Below are positions 8,448-16,081 of a DNA stretch of 64,000 nt, one piece after another; the stretch's first letter is position 1; every line of letters starts with the position of its first letter. A model generated the notes under the pieces. It had not been told where the DNA came from. It did not search any database and saw only the letters and a program-made list of their open reading frames with translations. Location of the stretch: assembly GCF_017573465.1 (NCBI RefSeq), contig NZ_JAGEPF010000020.1, positions 62,001 to 126,000 on the forward strand, written 5' to 3'. The position numbers and the translations under genes are program-made. Origin of the DNA: Actinomadura violacea. GTDB taxonomy: Bacteria; Actinomycetota; Actinomycetes; Streptosporangiales; Streptosporangiaceae.

Positions 8448-9297
8448 GGGGGCGATCGCCGGACTCGCCGGCGGCGGCGCCTACGCCGCGCTCGGGCTCT
8501 GCCTCACGCTGATGTTCCGGCTGGTCAGGGTCGTGAACTTCGCGCAGGTCGCGATCGGTGTCATCGGCGTCTACACGATGGCCGCCGCCGCCGGGCACGG
8601 CTGGCCGTACGGGCTCGCCGCGCTCGCCGGGCTGCTCGCCGCCGCGCTCGTCGCGGCCGCGCTCGGCTGGGTGATGGGCAGGTGGTTCGGGGAGGCCGGC
8701 GCCGACCAGCGCTCCGCGATCTCCATCGCGTTCCTCGTCGGCCTGCTCGCCGTCTCCTACCTGGCGTTCGGCACGCACCCGCGCCGCATGCCCGGCGAGT
8801 TCGGCGGCTCGCTGTTCACCGTCGACGGCATCACGATCACGCAGGCGTCGGCGGTGTGCGTGCTCGGCTCGGCCGTGGTGGCGGGCGCGGCGTGGCTCGT
8901 GCTGACCCGGACCGTCCTCGGGCTGCGGCTGCGCGCCCTGTCCGAGCGTCCGACGACCGCCGAGCTGCACGCGATCCCGAGCCGCCTCCTCGGCGCCGGC
9001 ATGTGGGCGGTCACCGGGCTGCTGTCGGCCGCCGTCCTGCTCGTCGTCGCGCCGCAGCAGACCAGCGACCAGACGTCGCTGGCGCTGATGGCGATCCCCG
9101 CCTGCACGGCGGCCCTGGTCGGCGGGTTCCGCAGCCTCGGCCTCACCGTCGCCGGCGGCCTCGGGCTCGGCGCGCTGCAGGGTGCGCTCGCCCACGTCGG
9201 CGAGCTCGCCCAGTACCGCGACGCGGTGCCGTTCCTGGCGATCCTCGCCATCTTGATCTGGTCGCAGAGGCGGGAGGTGTGGGATGCGGCGCGCTGA
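8440..9297 (+). CDS. branched-chain-type ABC transporter permease (LivH-like)
   Basis: This 285-residue, highly hydrophobic protein is an inner-membrane permease of the LivH family. The family pattern GLCLTLMFRLVRVVNFAQ near residue 20 and a late RALSERPTTAELHAI loop are visible. It overlaps the binding-protein stop by eight bases, and its own 3' end overlaps the next gene by 14 bases, so the operon is translationally coupled. It should pair with the permease half of the downstream fusion protein. Confidence 0.85.
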   Translation: MLEGAIAGLAGGGAYAALGLCLTLMFRLVRVVNFAQVAIGVIGVYTMAAAAGHGWPYGLAALAGLLAAALVAAALGWVMGRWFGEAGADQRSAISIAFLVGLLAVSYLAFGTHPRRMPGEFGGSLFTVDGITITQASAVCVLGSAVVAGAAWLVLTRTVLGLRLRALSERPTTAELHAIPSRLLGAGMWAVTGLLSAAVLLVVAPQQTSDQTSLALMAIPACTAALVGGFRSLGLTVAGGLGLGALQGALAHVGELAQYRDAVPFLAILAILIWSQRREVWDAAR

Positions 9298-10975
9298 GTT
9301 CCTCCGGCAGCCGCTCGCGGCGCTGGCCGTGATCGCGGTCGCTGCCGCGGTGGTCCCCGAGTACTGGCTGTTCCTCGCGACGTCGGCGCTGGTGTCGGCG
9401 GTCGCGCTGCTCGGCCTCGGCGCCGTCGGCCGCGCGGGCATGAACTCGCTGTGCCAGCTGTCGTTCGCCGCCGTCGGCGCGTGGACGGTCGCGCGGCTCA
9501 GCGTGTGGGACGTGCCCGGCTCGATCATCGTCTGGGTGCTCGCCGGCGGGCTCGCCGCGATGCCGTTCGGCCTGGTCGTCGGGCTCCCGGCGCTGCGGCT
9601 GCGCGGCGTGCACCTCGCCGTCGTCACGCTCGGGTTCGCGGCGGCGGCCGACGTCGTGGTGTCGGCCGTCAACTTCCCCGGCGTCGACTCCTACCAGCAG
9701 GTCGGACGGCCCGGCTTCCTCGCCACCGACCGGCAGTACTTCGTCTACGCCGGCCTGGTGTTCGTGATCGCCGGCATCGGCGCCGAGCTGCTCGGCCGCA
9801 CCCGGACGGGCGCCGCGTGGCGGGCCGTCCGGTTCTCCGAGCGCGCCACCGCCGCGTCCGGAACGAGCGTCGCCCGCGCGAAGCTGTCGGCGTTCGCCGC
9901 CAGCGCGTTCCTCGCGGGCGTCGCGGGCGGGCTGCTCGCCGGGCAGGTCGGCATGGTCACCGCGCAGAACTTCCAGACGATCGGGTCGCTCGCGCTGTTC
10001 GTCGTCGCCGTCATGGCGGGCGCCGAGTACGTCGGCGGCGCATTGTTCGGCGGCGTGCTGATGACGTTCGTCCCGGAGGTGTTCCGCCGCGCCGGGATCT
10101 CGCAGGACTGGGCGAACGTCCTGTTCGGCGCGGGCGCCGTGCAGGCGCTGTCGCAGGGCAGCAGCGTCAGCGAGGGCCTCGCCCGGCGGCTGCGCGCCCG
10201 GCGTCCCGCGCCGGTCCCGCCGCCGCGCGCCGAGACGACCGGCGGCGAACCGCCGCTCGGCACCGGACCGCTCCTCGAAGTGCGCGGGCTCAGCGTCCGG
10301 TACGGGCGGATCGCCGCGCTGCAGGACGTCGACCTCGTCGTCCCCGAAGGCACCGTCATGGGGCTGATCGGGCCGAACGGCGCGGGCAAGTCCACGCTCA
10401 CCGACGCTCTGTCGGGCTTCATCGCCTCCGCGACGGGCGGCGTCACGCTCGCCGGCCGCCGCCTCGACGGATTGCCCGTGCACCGCCGCGCCGCCGCCGG
10501 GCTGCGCCGCACGTTCCAGCAGGACCGCGTCCCGACCGGCCTCACCGTCGGCGCCTACCTGCGGTTCGCCGCGCACCGCCGGGTCACCCCGGCCGAGGTC
10601 GACGACGTCCGCGCGTTCCTTGGCTGCCCGCCGCAAGACGCGCACGTCGCCGACCTCGACGTCGGCGCCCGCCGGCTGCTGGAGGTCGCCGCCGCGCTGC
10701 TGGCCCGCCCGAAGGTCGTCGTCCTGGACGAGCCCGCCGCCGGCCTCGCGCACGCCGAGTCGCTCGCGCTCGCCGACCGGCTCGTCGAGGTGCCCGCCCG
10801 CTACGGCGCGTCCGTCCTGCTCATCGAGCACGACCTGGACATGGTGCGGCGCGCGTGCGCGCGGGTCGTCGTGCTCGACTTCGGCGAGGTCATCGCGTCC
10901 GGGCCGCCCGCCGAGGTGCTCGCCCGGCCCGACGTGGCCCGCGCCTACCTGGGAGACGAGGTGGCCCTCACATGA
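9284..10975 (+). CDS. fused ABC permease and ATPase (LivM-LivG fusion)
   Basis: This 563-residue protein joins a LivM-type permease (about residues 1-300) to a LivG-type ATPase (about residues 330-563), which are separate proteins in the classic Liv system. The ATPase half has Walker A GPNGAGKST near residue 364, Walker B VVLDEP near residue 478 and the switch His in LIEHDLDMV. The signature loop reads LDVGARRLLEVA instead of the usual LSGGQ-like sequence, so it is degenerate. The second ATPase (next gene) has a canonical signature. Fusions of this kind are known in actinobacteria. The stop overlaps the start of the livF-like gene (ATGA). Confidence 0.86.
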   Translation: MRRAEFLRQPLAALAVIAVAAAVVPEYWLFLATSALVSAVALLGLGAVGRAGMNSLCQLSFAAVGAWTVARLSVWDVPGSIIVWVLAGGLAAMPFGLVVGLPALRLRGVHLAVVTLGFAAAADVVVSAVNFPGVDSYQQVGRPGFLATDRQYFVYAGLVFVIAGIGAELLGRTRTGAAWRAVRFSERATAASGTSVARAKLSAFAASAFLAGVAGGLLAGQVGMVTAQNFQTIGSLALFVVAVMAGAEYVGGALFGGVLMTFVPEVFRRAGISQDWANVLFGAGAVQALSQGSSVSEGLARRLRARRPAPVPPPRAETTGGEPPLGTGPLLEVRGLSVRYGRIAALQDVDLVVPEGTVMGLIGPNGAGKSTLTDALSGFIASATGGVTLAGRRLDGLPVHRRAAAGLRRTFQQDRVPTGLTVGAYLRFAAHRRVTPAEVDDVRAFLGCPPQDAHVADLDVGARRLLEVAAALLARPKVVVLDEPAAGLAHAESLALADRLVEVPARYGASVLLIEHDLDMVRRACARVVVLDFGEVIASGPPAEVLARPDVARAYLGDEVALT

Positions 10976-11661
10976 GGTCGCTGGAACTGGACGGCGTGTC
11001 GGTCGGACGGGGCGGGGCGCCGATCGTCCGGGACGTGAGCCTGACCGTCCCGGCGGGCGAGGTGACCGTGCTGCTCGGCCCGAACGGGGCCGGGAAGACG
11101 ACGCTTCTGGAGGCCGTCGCCGGGGTGCTGCCGATCGCCTCGGGACGGATCACCGGGGACGGTGACGACGTCACGCGGCTCGACCGGGTGCGGCGCGCGC
11201 GCCGCGGCATCGCGCTGGTCGAGCAGGGACGGACGGTGTTCGCGCGGCTGACCGTCGCCGAGAACCTGCGGGCCGTGCGGCGCGGCCCCGCCGCCGACCG
11301 CGCGCTGGAACCGTTCCCGGAGCTGCGCAAGCGGATGGACGTGCGGGCCGGGCTGCTGTCGGGCGGCGAGCAGCAGATGGTGGTGCTCGCGCGGGCGCTG
11401 GCGATGTCGCCGTCGGTGCTGCTGATCGACGAGATGTCGCTCGGCCTCGCCCCGGTGATCGTGAAGCGGCTGCTGCCCGCCGTCCGGGCGCTGGCGGACG
11501 GCGGCGTCGCGGTGCTGCTGGTCGAGCAGTTCGCCACGCTGGCGCTGGAGATCGCCGACACGGCGCACGTGCTGGCCGGCGGCCGCCTCACCCACAGCGG
11601 CCCGGCGGCCCCCCTCCGCAAGTCCCCGGACGTCCTCCACGCCGCCTACCTAGGAACCTGA
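10972..11661 (+). CDS. branched-chain-type ABC transporter ATPase (LivF-like)
   Basis: This 229-residue ATPase is the second nucleotide-binding subunit of the importer. Walker A is GPNGAGKT (near residue 38), the signature LLSGGEQQ is intact and Walker B is VLLIDEMSLG. VEQFATLALEIAD is the typical LivF C-terminal segment. Its ATG overlaps the stop of the fusion gene. It probably forms an asymmetric ATPase dimer with the fused LivG domain, so the site with the degenerate signature may be the weaker one. A long hairpin follows the gene. Confidence 0.87.
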   Translation: MRSLELDGVSVGRGGAPIVRDVSLTVPAGEVTVLLGPNGAGKTTLLEAVAGVLPIASGRITGDGDDVTRLDRVRRARRGIALVEQGRTVFARLTVAENLRAVRRGPAADRALEPFPELRKRMDVRAGLLSGGEQQMVVLARALAMSPSVLLIDEMSLGLAPVIVKRLLPAVRALADGGVAVLLVEQFATLALEIADTAHVLAGGRLTHSGPAAPLRKSPDVLHAAYLGT

Positions 11662-11671
11662 ACACGTTCAC

Positions 11672-11721
11672 TTGCGGCGTGTCGTCCTTGAAAGCACCGT
11701 CTTAAGGACGACACGCCGCAA
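11672..11721. repeat. long hairpin element, copy 1 of a two-copy family (terminator-like)
   Basis: An 18-bp perfect inverted repeat (TTGCGGCGTGTCGTCCTT at 11672-11689, its complement at 11704-11721) encloses a 14-base centre. It starts 10 bases after the livF stop and ends 18 bases before the next start codon. The outer 13 bases of each arm recur exactly in the hairpin at 34939-34994, while the inner stem differs by a compensated pair (GTCCTT/AAGGAC here, GGCCTT/AAGGCC there). It probably ends the transporter transcript, but the conserved arm suggests a dispersed repeat family. Confidence 0.75.
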
Positions 11722-11739
11722 CTCGACGGAAGGAAGCGG

Positions 11740-12531
11740 ATGGGACGGGTGCTGATCGTCACGGGCGGCGGCAGCGGGATCGGCGCTGCGGTCGCCGCGG
11801 CGGCGGGGGCGCGCGGCGACACCGCGGTGATCTGCGGGCGGCGCAAGGACGCCTTGGAGCGGGTCGCCGCCGCGACCGGCGCCGAACCGCGGGTCTGCGA
11901 CGTGTCCGAGCCCGACGCGGTCGCCGCGCTGGTGGACGGCGTCGTCGCCGCGCACGGGCGGCTCGACGGCCTCGTCGCGAACGCCGGGGTGATGCGCGCC
12001 GGAGCCGTCCTCGACCTGAGCGCCGAGGACTGGGACCTCACCCTGCGCACCAACGTCACGTCGGTGTTCCTGCTGGCGAAGGCGGCGCTCCCGCACCTCA
12101 TCGACGCGCAGGGCGCGATCGTCGCGGTGTCGTCGGTCGCGGCGCTTCGCGCCCCCTTGGACGGCGCCGCGTACGCCACGTCCAAGGCCGCGCTGACCAT
12201 GCTCACGCAGACGATCGCCGCCGACTACGGGCCGCGGGGCGTCCGCGCGAACGCGGTGTGCCCCGGCTGGGTCCGCACCGAGATGGCGGACGCGGAGATG
12301 GACGAGTTCGGCGCGCCGCTCGGCCTCGGCCGCGAGGAGGCCTACGAGGAGGTCACGCGGCTCGTCCCGCAGCGCCGCCCCGGCACCCCGCAGGAGGCCG
12401 CGGCGGCGGTGCTGTGGCTGCTCGGCCCCGAGGCGTCCTACGTCAACGGCGCGGTGCTGGCGGTGGACGGCGGCACCGCGCTCCTCGACCCCGGGACCGT
12501 TCCCTTCGGCTTCCGGGTCAGGCCCCGGTAG
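11740..12531 (+). CDS. SDR-family oxidoreductase
   Basis: This 263-residue protein is a classical short-chain dehydrogenase/reductase, reducing or oxidising a carbonyl/alcohol with NAD(P). The cofactor motif TGGGSGIG lies near residue 8, NAG near residue 86, a catalytic Ser in VAVSSVAAL and the YATSK pair near residue 146. The C-terminal GAVLAVDGG is typical. GGAAGG lies before the ATG. It follows the liv operon across a terminator-like hairpin, and its last 14 bases overlap the convergent monooxygenase gene. The substrate is unknown. Confidence 0.87.
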   Translation: MGRVLIVTGGGSGIGAAVAAAAGARGDTAVICGRRKDALERVAAATGAEPRVCDVSEPDAVAALVDGVVAAHGRLDGLVANAGVMRAGAVLDLSAEDWDLTLRTNVTSVFLLAKAALPHLIDAQGAIVAVSSVAALRAPLDGAAYATSKAALTMLTQTIAADYGPRGVRANAVCPGWVRTEMADAEMDEFGAPLGLGREEAYEEVTRLVPQRRPGTPQEAAAAVLWLLGPEASYVNGAVLAVDGGTALLDPGTVPFGFRVRPR

Positions 12532-13522
12532 CGGGCGCCTCCTCGGCCTTCAGCCCGTACAGGCCCGCGAGGATCTCGTAGGAGCGGATCCGGTCGGCGT
12601 GGTCGAACACCTGCGTGGTCACCATGACCTCGTCCACGCCGGTCTTCTCGACCAGCGCGTCCATCTGCCGCTTCACCGTCTCGGGGCCGCCCATCACCTG
12701 GTCGGCGAGCCGCGCGTCGATCATCTGCCGCTCCAGCGGCGTGTACGGGTGCGCGGCGGTCTCCTCCGGCGTCGGCAGCTTGCCCGGGCGGCCCGTCCGC
12801 AGCCGCAGGAACGCCAGCGCCTGCGGGGCGGCCAGCTCGCGGGCCCGCTCGTCGGACTCCGCCGCCGTCACCGACACGCCGATCATCGAGTACGGCGCGT
12901 CCAGCATCCCCGGCCGGAACGAGTCGCGGTACAGCGCCAGCGCCGGCAGCGTGTTCTCCGCGCTGAAGTGGTGCGCGAACGCGAACGGCAGCCCGAGCAG
13001 CCCGGCCAGCCGCGCGCTGTACCCGCTGGACCCGAGCAGCCACACCGGCGGCTCGTTGCCCGCCGCGGGCGTCACCGTGCTGTCCTCGGCGAAGTAGCCG
13101 CGCAGCTCGATGACCTGCTCGGGGAAGTCGTCGACCGACAGCGCCTCGGGCGAGCGGCGCAGCGCCCGCGCGGTCGCCTGGTCGGTGCCGGGCGCGCGGC
13201 CGAGGCCGAGGTCGATGCGCCCGGGGAACAGCGCCTCCAGCGTCCCGAACTGCTCGGCGACCACCATCGGCGCGTGGTTCGGCAGCATCACCCCGCCCGA
13301 CCCGACCCGGATCCGCGACGTCGCCGCCGCGACCTGCCCGATCAGCACCGAGGTCGCCGAGCTGGCGATGCCCGGCATCGTGTGGTGCTCGGCCAGCCAG
13401 TACCGGTGGAAGCCGAGCGCCTCGGTGCGGCGGGCCAGGTCGAGGGTGTTGCGCAGGGCGTCGCCGGACGTGGCGCCGCTCACCACGGGCGCGAGGTCGA
13501 GGACGGAGAACGGAAGGCTCAT
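12518..13522 (-). CDS. LLM-class flavin-dependent oxidoreductase
   Basis: This 334-residue protein belongs to the luciferase-like monooxygenase family (MsnO8-like subgroup), which uses reduced FMN and oxygen or acts as an F420/FMN oxidoreductase. N-terminal LPFSVLDLAPV, the YWLAEHHTMPGIASSATSV segment near residue 41 and GSGGVMLPNHAP are typical. QVMGGPETVKRQ near the C-terminus is the usual late signature. Its 3' end overlaps the convergent SDR gene by 14 bases. The substrate is unknown. Confidence 0.85.
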   Translation of the reverse strand: MSLPFSVLDLAPVVSGATSGDALRNTLDLARRTEALGFHRYWLAEHHTMPGIASSATSVLIGQVAAATSRIRVGSGGVMLPNHAPMVVAEQFGTLEALFPGRIDLGLGRAPGTDQATARALRRSPEALSVDDFPEQVIELRGYFAEDSTVTPAAGNEPPVWLLGSSGYSARLAGLLGLPFAFAHHFSAENTLPALALYRDSFRPGMLDAPYSMIGVSVTAAESDERARELAAPQALAFLRLRTGRPGKLPTPEETAAHPYTPLERQMIDARLADQVMGGPETVKRQMDALVEKTGVDEVMVTTQVFDHADRIRSYEILAGLYGLKAEEAPATGA

Positions 13523-13561
13523 ACAGGTGCGAACCCGCCCGGGCCCCGCGCTCTTCCCGGG

Positions 13562-13840
13562 TCAGCCCTTCAGCGCGACCAGGACCGCCACCGCGGCGAT
13601 CGCGACGATGACCGGCACGGTGATGCTGATCCACGACCAGGTGACCAGGCTGCGGGCCCGGTCGGCGTCGGCGGGGAAGATCCGCTCGGCCTTGGTGTAC
13701 AGGAGGGCGCCGACCACCACCAGCGGCAGGAAGACGAAGGTGGTGAGGAGGCCGAGGACGAACGCGGCGGTCTGGCCGAACCGCGTGTAGGTCCCGTCGG
13801 AGCCGATGCCGAACGCGAGGCGGGGAGCTGCTTCGTTCAT
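13562..13840 (-). CDS. small membrane protein of unknown function
   Basis: I do not recognise this 92-residue protein. It has two predicted membrane segments (around residues 22-48 and 66-90), joined by a polar loop with KAERIFPADADRARS, and a short polar N-terminus. I use the ATG at 13840, because a good promoter (TTGCGC 13894-13899, TATGAT 13872-13877) would put an earlier in-frame ATG at 13876 inside the -10 element. An ATCACT/AGTGAT dyad lies between that promoter and the start. Confidence 0.65.
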   Translation of the reverse strand: MNEAAPRLAFGIGSDGTYTRFGQTAAFVLGLLTTFVFLPLVVVGALLYTKAERIFPADADRARSLVTWSWISITVPVIVAIAAVAVLVALKG

Positions 13841-13850
13841 GAGCGCACCG

Positions 13851-13899
13851 ATCACTAGAAGAGTGATCCGGATCATACGCTCCGTGAGCGGCGGCGCAA
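13851..13899 (-). promoter_or_regulatory. promoter and dyad upstream of the small membrane protein
   Basis: On the minus strand TTGCGC (13894-13899) and TATGAT (13872-13877) are separated by 16 bases. ATCACT (13851-13856) and AGTGAT (13862-13867) form a 6-bp inverted repeat with a five-base centre at the expected transcription start, a position suited to a repressor. Confidence 0.45.
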
Positions 13900-13941
13900 G
13901 GGGTCCGGACGTCCGCTCCCGGACGCCCGGACCCCGGGGGA

Positions 13942-15633
13942 TCAGCGCAGGCGCAGGCCGACCAGGACGGGGTCGTGGTCGGACGACCGGAACGCGTCCG
14001 GGCGGTAGAAGCGCGCCGGGTTGTACTCGGTGTTGTAGTCGAGGAGCGTCGGCTCGTCGCTGTTGACGTGCCAGATCGTCGCGCCCGTCACCCGCCGGGA
14101 CAGGGCGGCGCCGGCGAGCACGTGGTCGAGCTCGCCGGACATGCCGTCGAACACGTAGCTGTAGCGCCGGTCCGGCCGGACGAACCGCTCGGTCTGCCCG
14201 GCCAGCCCGGCGCCGGTCAGCACCTTGATCGGGTCCTCGGCGGTGTAGCTGTTGAGGTCGCCGATGACCAGGGGGTTCTGCTCGTGCGCGGCGAGGTCGG
14301 CGACGGCCTTGGCCTGCGCGACGCGGTGGGCGTTGAAGCAGCCCTGCCCGTCGCCCTGGTCGGTGTCGGCGCCGGTCGCGCCGGTGCAGCCCTTCGACTT
14401 CAGGTGGTTGACGATCAGCGTGAACTTCGTGCCACCGCCGGCCGGCTGGAACTCCTGCGCGAGCGGCGGCCGCTCGAACACCGTCTGACCGGAGGAGTGC
14501 GGGGCGCCGACCGGCGTGAGCTTCGCGGGCTTGTAGATCATCGCTACGTGGATCGCGTCGGTACCGGGGTTCGGGTTCTCGACCCAGGTGTACGTCCCGG
14601 CGCCGACGGCCGCGTTCAGCCGGTCGACCAGCGTCTTCAGCGCGCCGGCGTCGCCGTTGTTCTCGACCTCCATCAGCCCGGCGACGTCCGGGTTCAGGCC
14701 CTTGAGCGCGGCGACGAGCTTGGTCAGCTGCCGCTCGCGCTCCTCGGCGCTGTTAGCGCCGCGCTCGTTCAGCGTGGTGAACCAGTTGAGGGTGTTGAAG
14801 CTCGCCACGCGGACGTCGCCGCCGACCGCCTGCGGCTTCTTCGGCTCCGGGTTGTCGTTGGCGAAGTGCGCCGTCTTCGTGGGCTGGAGCGCGTACGCAC
14901 CGTACTGGTAGGTGAGCACGCCGGTCAGCCCGGACGTGGTGTCGCCGATCCGCAGGACGCGCGGGTCGGTGTACGGGATCGTCGCCGGGTTCTGGACGTT
15001 CGACCCGTCGTCGACGAGGAGCTGGCGCGCGTCGTTGGCCGCCTGCGTGGAGCCGTGGCCGTCGGTGGGCTGGAAGAGGCGCCCGCCCGCGGAGACGGTG
15101 ATCTCACCGTAGCGGCCGAGCTGGTAGGTCTCGGTGGCGGTGAGCTTCTGCGGGAACCGGACCAGCATGCCCTCGTACCGCTCGAGGTCCGCGCCGCCCT
15201 TCAGCGGCAGCCGCACGTTGCCGGGCGCGACCTTGCCGCGGCCGCACACGTCGACGGCGGTGACGGGCGAGAGTTCGGTGAGGCCGTTGTACTCGGTGGC
15301 CTTGCCGGTGACGAGGACCCGGTCGCCCGGCTTCACCTCCTGCGTGGAGTAGACGAAGATCCCGTCGGAGGTGCGCGGGTCGCGGTCCGGCGCCGGGTCC
15401 TGGACGAAGAAGCCCTTGAGCTGGTCGGCGCGCTGGAAGTCGCCGGTGACGACGCCCTCGACGCGGACGGTCTGCCCGCGCAGGGGCGAGGCGTCGCCCG
15501 TGCCCTGCACCTCCGCGATCCGGTGGGTGGCGGGTGTGCCGCAGGTCTCCGGCTCCGCCGCGGTGGCCGGCTGCACGCCGGCGGCGAGGCCGGCGGTCAG
15601 GACGGTGGCGAGTGCTGCTGCTGTTCGGCGCAT
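13942..15633 (-). CDS. secreted ExeM/NucH-type endonuclease/phosphatase-fold nuclease
   Basis: This 563-residue exported protein resembles the ExeM/NucH extracellular nucleases. A signal peptide (MRRTAAALATVLTAGLAAG, cut near ATAAEP) is followed by an OB-fold-like domain (about residues 35-190, RGQTVRVEGVVTGDF) and an endonuclease/exonuclease/phosphatase domain (about 230-563). Active-site segments are VASFNTLNW, LMEVENNG, NHLKSKG, IGDLNSYTAED and the terminal SDHDPVLVGL. The ATG at 15633 is chosen because it starts the signal peptide; the frame stays open further upstream. It probably degrades extracellular DNA for phosphate or nitrogen. Confidence 0.85.
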   Translation of the reverse strand: MRRTAAALATVLTAGLAAGVQPATAAEPETCGTPATHRIAEVQGTGDASPLRGQTVRVEGVVTGDFQRADQLKGFFVQDPAPDRDPRTSDGIFVYSTQEVKPGDRVLVTGKATEYNGLTELSPVTAVDVCGRGKVAPGNVRLPLKGGADLERYEGMLVRFPQKLTATETYQLGRYGEITVSAGGRLFQPTDGHGSTQAANDARQLLVDDGSNVQNPATIPYTDPRVLRIGDTTSGLTGVLTYQYGAYALQPTKTAHFANDNPEPKKPQAVGGDVRVASFNTLNWFTTLNERGANSAEERERQLTKLVAALKGLNPDVAGLMEVENNGDAGALKTLVDRLNAAVGAGTYTWVENPNPGTDAIHVAMIYKPAKLTPVGAPHSSGQTVFERPPLAQEFQPAGGGTKFTLIVNHLKSKGCTGATGADTDQGDGQGCFNAHRVAQAKAVADLAAHEQNPLVIGDLNSYTAEDPIKVLTGAGLAGQTERFVRPDRRYSYVFDGMSGELDHVLAGAALSRRVTGATIWHVNSDEPTLLDYNTEYNPARFYRPDAFRSSDHDPVLVGLRLR

Positions 15634-16081
15634 GCGCGGACGGTACGGCGCCGGCGCCCCGAAACCGCGAACCGTTAATGAAGACTCCACCAATTTGCAA
15701 TGGCTTGTCGCAATTCGGTGCGGCGCATGACACGCCGAGGGGTCCCGTGACCGGGAGTAGGCTTGACCGGTGTCCTGACCCCCGCGCACCCGTCCGGTGA
15801 AGTCGTCGAATCCCGCGTGTCCCGACGCGGATCCGTCGGCGCCGGAGCGTGCGGGCGCACCATTCGCTCGGCCGGTCGATCGCACGGTGGCCGTTCGCCG
15901 CCCGAACTACTACTTGCATAGTACAAGTATTGCTCACCGCAATGATGCGGAGTAACGTTCCCGACGCAATCGGTGACCCGCCGTGACCGCGGGCGACCGG
16001 ACCGTGCTCCCACCCCGCCCGTGTCCAGCCGTCCGCGGCATGCCGCGGTGCGCCGTCGGACGTGCGGAAGGGGTACGGGGC
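15634..16081. other. 448-bp intergenic region upstream of narG with dyads
   Basis: No credible gene lies between the nuclease start and the narG start chosen here. TACTTG (15911-15916) and CAAGTA (15924-15929) form a 6-bp inverted repeat with a seven-base centre. ATTGC (15929-15933) and GCAAT (15939-15943) form a second. TTGCTC (15930-15935) and TAACGT (15953-15958), 17 bases apart, could be the narG promoter. The rest holds nothing I recognise. Confidence 0.5.
15911..15958 (+). promoter_or_regulatory. putative nar promoter with upstream inverted repeat
   Basis: The dyad TACTTG-N7-CAAGTA directly abuts the -35 candidate TTGCTC, with -10 candidate TAACGT after 17 bases. The position suits an activator or a repressor. 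It does not match the FNR consensus, so the nar operon may be controlled differently from enteric bacteria. Confidence 0.4.
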
